Position numbers and translations under genes: made by a program. The notes under the pieces are model-generated. The model was not told the DNA's origin and made no database searches. It saw only the letters and a list, made by a program, of their open reading frames with translations. A stretch of 64,000 nt of DNA from Bacteroidetes bacterium 43-93. GTDB lineage: Bacteria; Bacteroidota; Bacteroidia; Chitinophagales; Chitinophagaceae. The stretch lies in contig MKUO01000013.1 of assembly GCA_001897855.1 (NCBI GenBank), forward strand, positions 25,205 through 89,204, read 5' to 3'. The number at the start of each line of letters is the position of its first letter. Position 1 is the first letter of the stretch. Below are positions 34,987 through 44,383 of the stretch, in pieces.

Positions 34987-36270
34987 ATGACACCTTATTT
35001 ATTATATTCTGACGGGAACGGAAACATCTTTGAAGACACATCTCTGTATGCGATAGGCCGTATGGGCTGGGATGCTATGCCTGTAGATGAAGAGGATTGG
35101 ATAGAACTGCCCGATGGTGGTTCTTTGTATGAACTGCCGGAAAGAAGAGGCATTGGTATTGACGTAAAAACAGGTGAGATGCGCCTGTGCGAAAAAGGAT
35201 GGGCTGTAGCGGCATTCATTCCGCCTGCGCATACCGGCCTTTATATGGCGGCTTTCGAGGCATTGCCGGAAGCGCAAACGCTGCCTTTATTTTGTTATAC
35301 CGCTGTAGGCTGGTACAACGAAAAATTCTACGTGACTGCCGTACGCATAGAAAGAGATATACGCCAGGAAGCGAAGGGCTATAACGAGGATAAAATAAAA
35401 TTGGGTGTAGAACACATGCTGGAAGCATACCCGCATAACCGACTGGTAGAGCATCTTGCGAATAACTGCACACTCACCTATCATTGCCCTGCCGCACGTA
35501 ATTATTTTATAGGCCGTTGGGAATGTCCAATTCCTATTTCACCGGCTTGTAATGCTAACTGCATTGGCTGTATATCTTTCCAACCTCAGGAAGAAACCAT
35601 CTACTCTGCCCAGGATAGGCTGACCTTCAAGCCTACAGCGGCAGAGGTTGTAGAGTATACCGTTCCCCACCTCGAAACAGCGCCTTATCCTATTGTCAGC
35701 TTTGGGCAAGGTTGCGAAGGTGAGCCTTTGCTTATGTGGGAGACAATTCGCGAAGCCATCATAGAGATACGCAAGCATACACAAAAGGGCAGCATCAATA
35801 TCAATACCAATGGTAGCAAACCGGACGCAGTTGAAGAACTAATGAAAGCCGGTTTGAACAGCATCAGGGTGAGCCTTAACTCAGTTCGGCCAGAGATCTA
35901 TACCAAATACTATCTGCCTAATAACTACAAGTTTGAAGACATCCGCGAAAGCGCCCGCATTGTAAGGCAATATGGCGGCTGGGCATCTATCAACTATTTT
36001 GTATTCCCCGGCATGACGGATAGTGTTGCCGAATATGAAGCCTTGCGCGAATTCATCAAATACACGGATATCTCCATGATCCAATGGCGCAACTTCAATA
36101 TTGATCCCGATTGGTATCTCGGCAGGCTTGGTGTTACAGACACAGGCGAATGTCTTGGCGTACGTCAGTTGATGGACCTGGTACACGAAGAGTTTCCGCA
36201 TATAAAATTCGGATATTACAATCCGCCTGTAGAGCGTATGCGCAACTACGATACAGATTTTGCACATTAA
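34987..36270 (+). CDS. radical SAM enzyme, uncharacterised family
   Basis: A 427-residue protein. Residues about 1-180 form an unrecognised N-terminal domain rich in aromatic residues; residues about 181-400 form the radical SAM core with the iron-sulfur cysteines Cys188, Cys192 and Cys195 in ACNANCIGC, GQGCEGEPLL (about residues 239-248) and NTNGSKPDAVEELMKAGLNSIRVSLN (about 276-301). No C-terminal SPASM-type cysteine cluster is seen. The substrate is unknown. No small peptide gene is adjacent, so a peptide-maturation role is not supported. It lies 40 bp after the membrane protein. Confidence 0.82.
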   Translation: MTPYLLYSDGNGNIFEDTSLYAIGRMGWDAMPVDEEDWIELPDGGSLYELPERRGIGIDVKTGEMRLCEKGWAVAAFIPPAHTGLYMAAFEALPEAQTLPLFCYTAVGWYNEKFYVTAVRIERDIRQEAKGYNEDKIKLGVEHMLEAYPHNRLVEHLANNCTLTYHCPAARNYFIGRWECPIPISPACNANCIGCISFQPQEETIYSAQDRLTFKPTAAEVVEYTVPHLETAPYPIVSFGQGCEGEPLLMWETIREAIIEIRKHTQKGSININTNGSKPDAVEELMKAGLNSIRVSLNSVRPEIYTKYYLPNNYKFEDIRESARIVRQYGGWASINYFVFPGMTDSVAEYEALREFIKYTDISMIQWRNFNIDPDWYLGRLGVTDTGECLGVRQLMDLVHEEFPHIKFGYYNPPVERMRNYDTDFAH

Positions 36271-36301
36271 CGTTATTCTTGCAATTCTTTAGTTATTTTA
36301 G

Positions 36302-37150
36302 ATGCAAATGGATGCCACAGTAGAACAAAAGATCAATGTAAAGGCCGCAGCATGGACTGCAGGAGTACACATTGTACTGCTGTTATTATTCCTGCTTTTA
36401 AAATACAGTTCGCCAGCTATCGAAAAACCGGTTCAGGAACTGGGCATGGAAGTAAACCTAGGCACCAGTGATGAAGGCAGCGGCACAGATCAGCCGATGG
36501 CGGTAGAAGAACCGGCACCGGACAATGCATCCGCTAAAAATGCCGCTACTGCCTCACAGGCAAACAATGCTAAAGAAATATTACAGTCGGATGAGGCAGA
36601 TGCTCCGGTGATCAACACTCCGCCGGTTAATAATAAGCCCAACAACAACGCTGCTGCCACTCCGCGCAAGCCTGCTAAAACAAACACGAACACTGATAAC
36701 GCTAATACTACCCGCCCCCAACGTCCTCGGTATGTGTACAATGGAGGTACAGGAAAAGGCGGTAATAACGCAATGAGCAATGCGCCCGGCACAAGTGAAG
36801 GCAATACTCATGGCAATGGCGACAGGGGCGTTCCCGGTGGCACGCCCGGTGCAAGCAACTATAGCGGTATTCCCGGCAGTGGTAACGGCATCAGCCACAA
36901 TTTAAGCGGGCGCTCCATAGTTGCCTTTCCCCCACCGGATGCCGATTTCCGAGAAGGGGGCCGTGTGGTGATTCGTATCACGGTAAACCGTCAGGGCGTG
37001 ATCGTGAATAAACAGGTCCGTTCTGCTACCAATTCAGAGATCAGGGCCATTGCATTAAGAAAAGCAGATAAAGTAAGGTTCAATAAAAGTGAAAATGCTC
37101 CTGAAGAACAATTCGGGGATATTACCTTTGTATTCAAAACACGTTCGTGA
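36302..37150 (+). CDS. TonB-like energy transducer or TonB-domain protein
   Basis: A 282-residue protein: a short cytoplasmic end, one membrane segment (about residues 17-35), a long periplasmic linker rich in Asn, Ala, Thr and Gly (about 60-215), and a C-terminal domain of about 65 residues with VVIRITVNRQGVIVNKQVRSA and FGDITFVFKTRS, like TonB C-terminal domains. TonB passes energy from the ExbB/ExbD motor to outer-membrane receptors, but no exbB or exbD is in the window. ATG codons at 36302 and 36308 are both possible. Its stop overlaps the folC start. Confidence 0.72.
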   Translation: MQMDATVEQKINVKAAAWTAGVHIVLLLLFLLLKYSSPAIEKPVQELGMEVNLGTSDEGSGTDQPMAVEEPAPDNASAKNAATASQANNAKEILQSDEADAPVINTPPVNNKPNNNAAATPRKPAKTNTNTDNANTTRPQRPRYVYNGGTGKGGNNAMSNAPGTSEGNTHGNGDRGVPGGTPGASNYSGIPGSGNGISHNLSGRSIVAFPPPDADFREGGRVVIRITVNRQGVIVNKQVRSATNSEIRAIALRKADKVRFNKSENAPEEQFGDITFVFKTRS

Positions 37151-38514
37151 CCAATAATCCAGATATACAGCGCGATTATGAGAAAACTCTCAGTTTTCTG
37201 TACGATCAGCTGCCAATGTTTTCAAAGATCGGCAAGGATGCCATTAAAAAAGATCTGACCAATACATTAAAGCTATGCGAAGTAGCAGGTAATCCTCACG
37301 AAAAATTCAAGTCCATACACATAGCCGGCACCAACGGCAAAGGCAGCACCAGCCATATGCTGGCAGCTATACTCCAGGAAAGTGGTTACAAAGTAGGTTT
37401 ATACACTTCGCCACACCTGGTAGATTTCAGGGAGCGTATACGTATCAATGGCACACCTGTTGGCAAGCAGTGGGTAGTCGATTTTGTTGCAAAATATCAA
37501 CGCGAGATCGAAGACATCGAACCTTCGTTTTTCGAGATCACAGTCGCGATGGCTTTCGCTTGTTTTGCAGAAGAACAGGTAGACATCGCTGTGATTGAAA
37601 CAGGCCTCGGTGGCAGGCTGGACAGCACAAATATCATTACGCCTGTACTCTCTGTAATAACCAACATTGATTTCGATCACATGGATATGCTGGGCAATAC
37701 ATTGCCGCTCATCGCGGGCGAAAAAGCAGGCATCATCAAACCGAAAATTCCTGTAGTGATCGGCCAGCAGCACCCCGAAACCGAAAAAGTTTTTTTCGAG
37801 CACGCCATACATAAACAGAGCACCATCTATTATGCCGATGCTATGTGGGATATGGTGCGCACAGGTAACAATGGTACCCACCAATTCTATAAGGCAGTGA
37901 ACAGGGCCAAACGCGAGATGCACGATATTGATACGGATCTGCAAGGCAGCTATCAATACCATAATCTAAAAACTGTGTTCGCTTCAGTAGATGTACTTGC
38001 CGCCGGTGGGTGGAATATTCCTTTCGCATCGGTTCAGCGGGCGCTTTCAAAAGTAAAAAGGCTCACTGGTCTTCATGGGCGCTGGGATGTGCTGCAAACC
38101 ACACCAATGATAGTGGCAGATGTAGCGCACAACCCTGCGGGACTAACACAGGTGATGAAACAATGGGAAAATGTCCAGGCTACGCAAAAGCATATAGTAG
38201 TAGGCTTTGTAAAAGATAAGGACGTTGATGAAGCACTAAGCCTTTTCCCTAAAGACAATATCTATTATTTCTGCAATGCTAACATTCCACGCGCATTACC
38301 TGCGTCAGAGTTAAAGAAACGTGCGGAAGCAAAAGGCCTCAATGGAAATCTTTACAAATCAGTCGCCGATGCTGTGGCATCTGCCCGCAATGCAGTTACA
38401 CAGCATGATGCCATATTGGTTACCGGGAGTTTCTTTATCGTAGGTGAGGCAATAGAATACATGCACATCAATAACGGCAAGTTATTTCCCTCTTCCCTGG
38501 AAGATCACCATTAG
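37147..38514 (+). CDS. folC: bifunctional folylpolyglutamate/dihydrofolate synthase, GTG start
   Basis: Adds glutamate to dihydropteroate and to tetrahydrofolates. The 455-residue protein has GTNGKGSTSH (residues 61-70, P-loop), TSPHLVDFRERI (about 85-96), TGLGGRLDSTN (about 152-162), the DFDHMDMLG segment (about 174-182) and a C-terminal Mur-like domain with VADVAHNPAG. The start is a GTG that overlaps the TGA stop of the TonB-like gene (GTGA), a translational-coupling arrangement. The 3' end overlaps the convergent sugar transferase gene by 33 bases. Confidence 0.93.
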   Translation: MTNNPDIQRDYEKTLSFLYDQLPMFSKIGKDAIKKDLTNTLKLCEVAGNPHEKFKSIHIAGTNGKGSTSHMLAAILQESGYKVGLYTSPHLVDFRERIRINGTPVGKQWVVDFVAKYQREIEDIEPSFFEITVAMAFACFAEEQVDIAVIETGLGGRLDSTNIITPVLSVITNIDFDHMDMLGNTLPLIAGEKAGIIKPKIPVVIGQQHPETEKVFFEHAIHKQSTIYYADAMWDMVRTGNNGTHQFYKAVNRAKREMHDIDTDLQGSYQYHNLKTVFASVDVLAAGGWNIPFASVQRALSKVKRLTGLHGRWDVLQTTPMIVADVAHNPAGLTQVMKQWENVQATQKHIVVGFVKDKDVDEALSLFPKDNIYYFCNANIPRALPASELKKRAEAKGLNGNLYKSVADAVASARNAVTQHDAILVTGSFFIVGEAIEYMHINNGKLFPSSLEDHH

Positions 38515-39903
38515 TGTATAGAGCATGATCTTTACATCGAGCGCTAACGAGCAGTTCTCTATGTACAGCAGATCATACTTCATACGCTCCATCATCTGGT
38601 TCACATTTTCTGCATAGCCATATTGTACCATGCCCCATGATGTGAGTCCGGGTTTTACTTTATGCAGGTACTTATAGTGCGGATGTGTCTGGCTAATTAT
38701 ATCAATAAAGTGTTTACGTTCAGGCCTAGGCCCTACAAGCGACATATCGCCCTTTATAATGTTCACAAATTGCGGCAGCTCGTCTATCCGCCACTTCCTC
38801 ATGATCTTGCCCCAGTTGGTAATGCGGCTATCTTCCTTGCTAGATAGTGCGGGTCCGGTTGCTTCCGCATCCACATACATAGATCTGAACTTGTATATAC
38901 TAAAAGGCCGTCCAAACAATCCGATCCTTTGCTGGCTATAGATAATTGGCCCCGGCGAAGATAGCTTCACCTTTATCGCTGCAAACAGGTATACGGGAGA
39001 GAGTATGATAATCGCAAGTAACGATGCCGTAATATCTATAGTACGTTTACAAACTCTTTGCCAATCAGGCATCAGGTCCGGATGTATATGTATCAGTACG
39101 GCATCATACACATTGCTTGTTTTTACGGAGCCCGATATGATATCATACAGGTCGGGTAATACTTTTATTACCACAGGCCTGTAGCTCAGCCGTGTCAGTA
39201 TATTTTCAAGCAAATGGTGTTCTGATGAATCCACTGCCACTACTACTTCTTCTATATTGTGCCGGTCAATAATATCCTCGAGCTCTGCAAGGTTGCCCAG
39301 TTGCGGCAGGTACTTACTCATACCATTAGCAGATTCAAGATTGGAGTAAATAAATCCCTTGAAGGTATTGCCAAGCACCTTCGGGCTATCCTTCATCTGG
39401 TTATAGATGTCTATAGCTTTTTGATTACCACCAATGATCAGTGTATTGAAACCTACTCTCCCTTCAATGATATGGTGTTTTACCCTGTTCAATATCAGTA
39501 ATCTAACCACTAATGTAAAGGCAGTATGTATCAGCAGGTAACGTCCCGTCATCCTGATGAAATAAGAATAATCCCGGGCATCATTTGCAAATACAAACAG
39601 CGCCAGGAATATGCTGCCTATAATGCAGGATATGAGTGTTCGATTGATCTCATTAAGCCTCGATTTTCTATACAGGTCAAAATAAGTGCCCGATAAGGTG
39701 TACAGGAATAGCCAGCCTGCAGGTATCACTAGCAGGGCAAACAGGTAATCTCTTTGCTGCAGCCCTTTTAAGGAGTCGAGAAAGCTTACATTGTCTAGCA
39801 AACTGTGCCGATACGCAAAAAATACTACCCACGAGATCATTGCCGTGATATAATCAGCTACGATCAGGGATTTTATAGCATTCTTTTTTGCAGGGCTCAA
39901 CAT
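38482..39903 (-). CDS. undecaprenyl-phosphate sugar phosphotransferase (WcaJ/PssY type)
   Basis: Polyisoprenyl-phosphate hexose-1-phosphate transferase that starts exopolysaccharide or O-antigen repeat units. The 473 residues show four or five N-terminal membrane segments, a nucleotide-fold segment (about 130-260) and the C-terminal catalytic domain after a further membrane segment: SPGPIIYSQQRIG, YKFRSMYVDAE (about 337-347), WRIDELPQFVNIIKGDMSLVGPRP (about 372-395). Which sugar it moves cannot be told. It is encoded 8 bases after the lipoprotein gene on the minus strand. Confidence 0.92.
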   Translation of the reverse strand: MLSPAKKNAIKSLIVADYITAMISWVVFFAYRHSLLDNVSFLDSLKGLQQRDYLFALLVIPAGWLFLYTLSGTYFDLYRKSRLNEINRTLISCIIGSIFLALFVFANDARDYSYFIRMTGRYLLIHTAFTLVVRLLILNRVKHHIIEGRVGFNTLIIGGNQKAIDIYNQMKDSPKVLGNTFKGFIYSNLESANGMSKYLPQLGNLAELEDIIDRHNIEEVVVAVDSSEHHLLENILTRLSYRPVVIKVLPDLYDIISGSVKTSNVYDAVLIHIHPDLMPDWQRVCKRTIDITASLLAIIILSPVYLFAAIKVKLSSPGPIIYSQQRIGLFGRPFSIYKFRSMYVDAEATGPALSSKEDSRITNWGKIMRKWRIDELPQFVNIIKGDMSLVGPRPERKHFIDIISQTHPHYKYLHKVKPGLTSWGMVQYGYAENVNQMMERMKYDLLYIENCSLALDVKIMLYTLMVIFQGRGK

Positions 39904-39911
39904 CAGTTTCC

Positions 39912-40781
39912 TTAGTACGATACTATTTTAATATTATCTACCAGCACATAACCGGTAGCTTGCCCATCAGGCAACGTTGCTTTTAGCATAATTCTGTAGG
40001 CAGAGCTGTTGAACGTACCCACCAGGCTTTCCAGCCCTATATACATTTTGTTCCAGGTATCGCTTGCTTTTATCACTACAGGGTATTCATATACAACAGT
40101 TCCGCTCTGGCTACCTTGTAATCCCACCTGGAAATCGACATCCGATTTGTAGTTGATCTCTATATAAGATTTCCCTGTCGGTATGGTATAGTAGTTATCA
40201 GGGGTGTTGATGTTTTCTGATTCCGGGTGGCTGGCATCCAGGTATATTAATCCTGAACCACCACCTTCAAATACTTTCGATTTATCTGCGGTTCTTACAA
40301 TGGTAGTATCTGATGTATTATCTGCGTTCGTTTTGCGAAAGGTATTACCCGTTTCAAAATCGCAAACAATCTGTATCCTCGCCGCCGGTGTGTATTCTAC
40401 AGTTGATGTGTGGCGTACCTGCACTCCCGGCTGTGGTTGCAATGTAAAAGTGTCAAATGTGTAGAAGTCATATTGATCCTGGAAGTTCCTAAGGCCATCC
40501 AGGCTTACTCCCGGTAATATCTTGATAGTCGCAGCCTTTTCCAGCGGTATAGGTATGCTCGATGGTACTCCAAACACACCCACCAGGTTGTTATCCTGGT
40601 ACACCCATGCACTGGTAACCTTACTGTTGGTAGAGCCGGTTCGGCTTAGTTCTTTACTGGTAACACGCACAGAATCCAGGTACACAAACGTAGGTACTTT
40701 CTCTGCCGGGTTAATAATATTACAACTGCACATATAGCTGCAGAGTGCAATTGCTGCAACCGGTATAATACTTTTCATCAT
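39912..40781 (-). CDS. putative lipoprotein, function unknown
   Basis: A 289-residue protein with a signal peptide ending YMCSC, where the second of the two cysteines (about residue 20) is the likely lipidated residue. The mature part is beta-rich, with EYTPAARIQIVCDFETGN, YYTIPTGKSYIEINYK and a C-terminal IMLKATLPDG...VLVDNIKIVSY, which resembles carbohydrate-binding-like or jelly-roll modules, but I do not recognise a family. It precedes the sugar transferase by 8 bases, so a role in exopolysaccharide handling is possible. ATG codons at 40781 and 40778 are both usable. Confidence 0.7.
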   Translation of the reverse strand: MMKSIIPVAAIALCSYMCSCNIINPAEKVPTFVYLDSVRVTSKELSRTGSTNSKVTSAWVYQDNNLVGVFGVPSSIPIPLEKAATIKILPGVSLDGLRNFQDQYDFYTFDTFTLQPQPGVQVRHTSTVEYTPAARIQIVCDFETGNTFRKTNADNTSDTTIVRTADKSKVFEGGGSGLIYLDASHPESENINTPDNYYTIPTGKSYIEINYKSDVDFQVGLQGSQSGTVVYEYPVVIKASDTWNKMYIGLESLVGTFNSSAYRIMLKATLPDGQATGYVLVDNIKIVSY

Positions 40782-40824
40782 TAATAAACTTCAGGTACCT
40801 TTCTATCAATAAGCAATAATTGTG

Positions 40825-41811
40825 CTAAACATTATGCAATTCATTGTGCAGGCTCATCTTCTTTAGTATCTGGTGCGCTACATCCATCGCCTGGTATCCG
40901 TCGTATACACTGACTCTCACCGGCTTATCGTTCATTACAGCATCGGCAAAATCTGCCAGTTCGCTGCGTATAGCATTAGAGGGCACTACTTCCGGCAGCT
41001 GCACGGAAAGTATTTTCTTATCACCATTGGGCATATCTATGGGGAAGTCAAACATCCCTTTATTGGCATCACTGTCTTTTATCCTTACTACCTCGGTCTT
41101 CTTTTCCAGGAAATCCAGGCTTATATAGGCATCCCGTTGAAAAATGCGCAGTTTCCGCATTTTTTTCAATGATATACGGCTTGCGGTCAGGTTGGCGACA
41201 CAGCCGTTATCAAATTCTATACGGGCATTGGCTATATCGGCTGTTTCACTGATAACAGATACGCCGCTGGCAGATATCCTGCGCACCGGCGATTTTACCA
41301 GGTGCATCACAATATCAATATCATGTATCATCAGGTCCAGTATCACCGATACATCTGTACCACGTGGGTTGAACTGCGCCAGCCTGTGCCCTTCTATGAA
41401 CATGGGCTTCAATGACTCTTCTGCCAGCGCGAGATATGCGGGGTTATAGCGCTCTACGTGGCCTACCTGGCATTTGATATTGGCTTCTTTTACCAGCTTC
41501 ACTAATTCCCTGCCTTGTTCCAGGGTATTGGCAAGAGGCTTCTCAATAAACAAATGCCTGGAATTGAGCAGGCATTTTTTTGCAATATCATAATGGGTAC
41601 TGGTGGTTGATACGATGTCTAATGCCTGGCACGCTTGTATAAGCGCATCGGCGGTATCATATCTGGTTACATTATATTGCTCGATTGCAGATGCGGCATT
41701 GGCATCATCCGGATCGAAAAAACCTACTAATTCAACATTTGGAATCTCCTTCCACTGCTGCATGTGGATTTTACCCAAATGTCCGGCTCCAAATACGCCT
41801 ACTTTTAACAT
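40825..41811 (-). CDS. Gfo/Idh/MocA family oxidoreductase
   Basis: A 328-residue NAD(P)-dependent sugar dehydrogenase-type enzyme. The N-terminal GVFGAGHLGKIHMQQW (residues 5-20) is the nucleotide-binding turn, followed by FDPDDANAAS, and EKPLANTLEQGRELV (about 95-109) is the family's Glu-Lys-Pro motif with the catalytic Lys. A second domain of mixed strands follows. The substrate is likely a UDP-sugar or inositol derivative, but this is inference from the exopolysaccharide neighbours 43 bp downstream on the same strand. Confidence 0.9.
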   Translation of the reverse strand: MLKVGVFGAGHLGKIHMQQWKEIPNVELVGFFDPDDANAASAIEQYNVTRYDTADALIQACQALDIVSTTSTHYDIAKKCLLNSRHLFIEKPLANTLEQGRELVKLVKEANIKCQVGHVERYNPAYLALAEESLKPMFIEGHRLAQFNPRGTDVSVILDLMIHDIDIVMHLVKSPVRRISASGVSVISETADIANARIEFDNGCVANLTASRISLKKMRKLRIFQRDAYISLDFLEKKTEVVRIKDSDANKGMFDFPIDMPNGDKKILSVQLPEVVPSNAIRSELADFADAVMNDKPVRVSVYDGYQAMDVAHQILKKMSLHNELHNV

Positions 41812-41904
41812 GAATTCCGCGCTTAATATGAAGGCTAATAAAATATAAGAGCAATACTCCTGCTCTTATTCAAAAAAGTGTTGCAATATAATGATAAACA
41901 GCCA

Positions 41905-42594
41905 CTATAAGATGCCCTCATCTGCCATACTAAGGTAATTTGTGCCTGCCACTATCAAATGGTCTAATAATTTAATATCCATCCATTCTACAGCTTCTTT
42001 CATCTTTTTTGTCAGTTCCTTGTCAGCATGGCTGGGTTGCAGGTTGCCTGAGGGGTGGTTATGCGCCACAATCAACTTATTGGCATTTTGCAGCACTGCA
42101 TTTTTTAATATGATCCGGATGTCGGCAACCGTACCTGTTAATCCGCCGCTGCTGATGATCTCATGTCTTATTACCCGGTTGGCCTGGTTCAGGTATAGCA
42201 CGCAAAAAACTTCGTGGTTCAGATCCCGCATCAGGGGTATGGCAATTTCTGCCGCATCCGCACTTTGTGTTATTGCTGCGCGTTGCAGTGCTTCCCCCAT
42301 TTGTCTTCGCCTGCCTAGCTCCAGCGCTGCAGCTATCGTGATAGCTCTTGCCTCCCCAATGCCTTTTGTCTTCTGCAATTCCGGCACGCTTAGCCTGCCC
42401 AGTTCATGCAGGTTATTATGCGCAAGGCTCAGTATATCACGCGCCAGGTCTAATGCAGATTTCTCCTTCGTGCCGCTGGATATTAGTATGGCCAGCAACT
42501 CCGCGTCTGTCAGCGCAGTAGTGCCTTTCTGCATCATCTTTTCCCGCGGGCGTTCGTCTTCAGACCAGTTTTTTATACTGTTCGACTGATTCAT
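41905..42594 (-). CDS. radC: RadC/JAB domain protein
   Basis: A 229-residue RadC protein, once linked to DNA repair, now of unclear role. The N-terminal helix-hairpin-helix region contains KGIGEARAITIAAALELGRR, and the C-terminal half carries the JAMM metal motif HNHPSGNLQPSHAD. The frame is open to 42624, but the ATG at 42594 gives the usual MNQSNSIKNWSEDERPREKM beginning. It diverges from bshC across 119 bp. Confidence 0.92.
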   Translation of the reverse strand: MNQSNSIKNWSEDERPREKMMQKGTTALTDAELLAILISSGTKEKSALDLARDILSLAHNNLHELGRLSVPELQKTKGIGEARAITIAAALELGRRRQMGEALQRAAITQSADAAEIAIPLMRDLNHEVFCVLYLNQANRVIRHEIISSGGLTGTVADIRIILKNAVLQNANKLIVAHNHPSGNLQPSHADKELTKKMKEAVEWMDIKLLDHLIVAGTNYLSMADEGIL

Positions 42595-42713
42595 AAGTAT
42601 CGTGAAAGTAGCAAAGCTTCGCATTATTTACGGTTATCGAGTTTACTTATTTCTAAATAGTTGAACTATACAACAGGACTGCTACCTTTACCCCACAAAA
42701 AAATCCGGCGATC

Positions 42714-44318
42714 GTGGATATCGACTGTACATACTTACCATACAACGAAACAGCCTATTTTACTGACCTCGTTCTGGACTACCTCGATGGTAGCGATGCT
42801 CTGAAAAATTACTACAAATACACTCCGGACAAAGCCGGCATCAAACAAGCTATAGAGCAGAGGCCGGGTTTTCCTGTGAACAGGCAATTGCTGGTAAACA
42901 CTTTACAGAAACAATATGAAGGCCTGCAGGCAGATGAAAAAGTGACAAGAAATATCCAGTTGCTGTCTGAAGAAAATACTTTCACTATTTGCACGGCGCA
43001 TCAGCCCAATCTACTGACCGGCTATCTGTATTTCATATACAAAATCGTTCATGCCATAAAACTGGCAGATGAACTCAATAGTGAATACCCCGGTAAGCAC
43101 TTTGTACCTGTGTACTACATGGGCAGCGAGGATAATGACCTTGAAGAACTGGGTACATTCCGATATGCAGGGCAAAAGTTTGTTTGGGATGCACGGGGGC
43201 AAACCGGTGCTGTCGGCCGTATGAAAACCGACAGCCTGAAACTATTATTAGGTGATCTGTTTAAACTGCTTGGCCCTCCCGGTACAAATGCAGAGCAATT
43301 ACAAAAAACAATTACGGAAGCGTATCTGAAGCATAACACCATTGCCGATGCAACGCAATATTTAGTAAATGAACTGTTCGGGCGTTTTGGCCTTGTGATT
43401 CTAAATCCCGACGATGCAGAACTGAAGCGAGCAATCCTCCCGATACTGCAGGACGACCTCGAGAATCATATCGCATACGCCATAGTTAACGAAACTACGG
43501 ACAACCTTGGCGAACAGTATAAAATACAGGCCCATCCTCGTTATATCAATCTCTTCTATATGAAGGATAATATACGCGAGCGCATTGAAAAGAAAGGCGG
43601 ACAATGGATAGTGCTCAATACAGATATTAAATGGACCGCTGGTGAATTGAAGGCAGAATTAGAGCAACACCCCGACCGCTTCAGCCCCAACGTTATATTG
43701 CGGGGCATCTTCCAGGAAAGTATTTTACCCGATATAGCTTTTATTGGCGGCGGCGCGGAAGTAGCTTATTGGCTCGAGCTAAAAGATCTGTTTCACCATT
43801 ATAAAGTTTTCTACCCGACAATCTTGTTAAGGCAATCTGTTCAATGGATCACACCCCAACAGGATGCATTGCGTAAAAAACTGGGCTTCTCGGTTGCAGA
43901 TATGTTTAAATCTGAGTCTTCGCTTATCAGGTACTATATAGCTCATCATGGTACTAACAACTGGCAGACTGCAGACGAGATGAATGCCATAGAAGAAGTA
44001 TTGATGCAGTTAAAGCAAAAAGCTAATGCATTGGATGTTACACTGAATGCCTCCGCCGAGGCTGTCCTCGCGCGCATCCGCAAACAGCTTGTCAACCTGG
44101 AAAAGAAAATGCTCCGTGCCGAAAAAAGAAAAATGCAGGATCAGGTACAACGCATCATCAACCTCAAAAACAGTATTTTCCCGGACTATAAATTACAGGA
44201 GCGCCAGGACAATTTCGTCGGTTATTACGCAGCTTTAGGCCCGCAATATTTAGATGTATTGTACAATAACATAGCCGCTCTACGCAATCAGTTTTTGGTG
44301 ATATCTCAACAAGCCTGA
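42714..44318 (+). CDS. bshC: putative cysteine ligase BshC (bacillithiol synthesis), GTG start
   Basis: Adds cysteine to glucosaminyl-malate in the last step of bacillithiol synthesis, the low-molecular-weight thiol of Bacillota and many Bacteroidota. The 534-residue protein opens DIDCTYLPYNETAYFTDLVLDYL and has family segments TAHQPNLLTGYLYFIYKIVHAIKLA (about 100-124, shown here in part), FVPVYYMGSEDNDLEELGTF, and ILRGIFQESILPDIAFIGGGAEVAYWLEL. The C-terminus is coiled coil. No ATG is near the N-terminus; GTG at 42714 gives the expected start. bshA and bshB are not in the window. Confidence 0.93.
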   Translation: MDIDCTYLPYNETAYFTDLVLDYLDGSDALKNYYKYTPDKAGIKQAIEQRPGFPVNRQLLVNTLQKQYEGLQADEKVTRNIQLLSEENTFTICTAHQPNLLTGYLYFIYKIVHAIKLADELNSEYPGKHFVPVYYMGSEDNDLEELGTFRYAGQKFVWDARGQTGAVGRMKTDSLKLLLGDLFKLLGPPGTNAEQLQKTITEAYLKHNTIADATQYLVNELFGRFGLVILNPDDAELKRAILPILQDDLENHIAYAIVNETTDNLGEQYKIQAHPRYINLFYMKDNIRERIEKKGGQWIVLNTDIKWTAGELKAELEQHPDRFSPNVILRGIFQESILPDIAFIGGGAEVAYWLELKDLFHHYKVFYPTILLRQSVQWITPQQDALRKKLGFSVADMFKSESSLIRYYIAHHGTNNWQTADEMNAIEEVLMQLKQKANALDVTLNASAEAVLARIRKQLVNLEKKMLRAEKRKMQDQVQRIINLKNSIFPDYKLQERQDNFVGYYAALGPQYLDVLYNNIAALRNQFLVISQQA

Positions 44319-44348
44319 TTGTAGGCACGTTTTTTGTCGAGCCTTTAA

Positions 44349-44356
44349 TAAATTTG
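44349..44356 (+). promoter_or_regulatory. -7 promoter element for the beta-barrel protein gene
   Basis: TAAATTTG, exact TAnnTTTG match, 27 bases before the ATG at 44384. Confidence 0.5.
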
Positions 44357-44383
44357 TTTTCACAAAATCAAAACAACATATAG

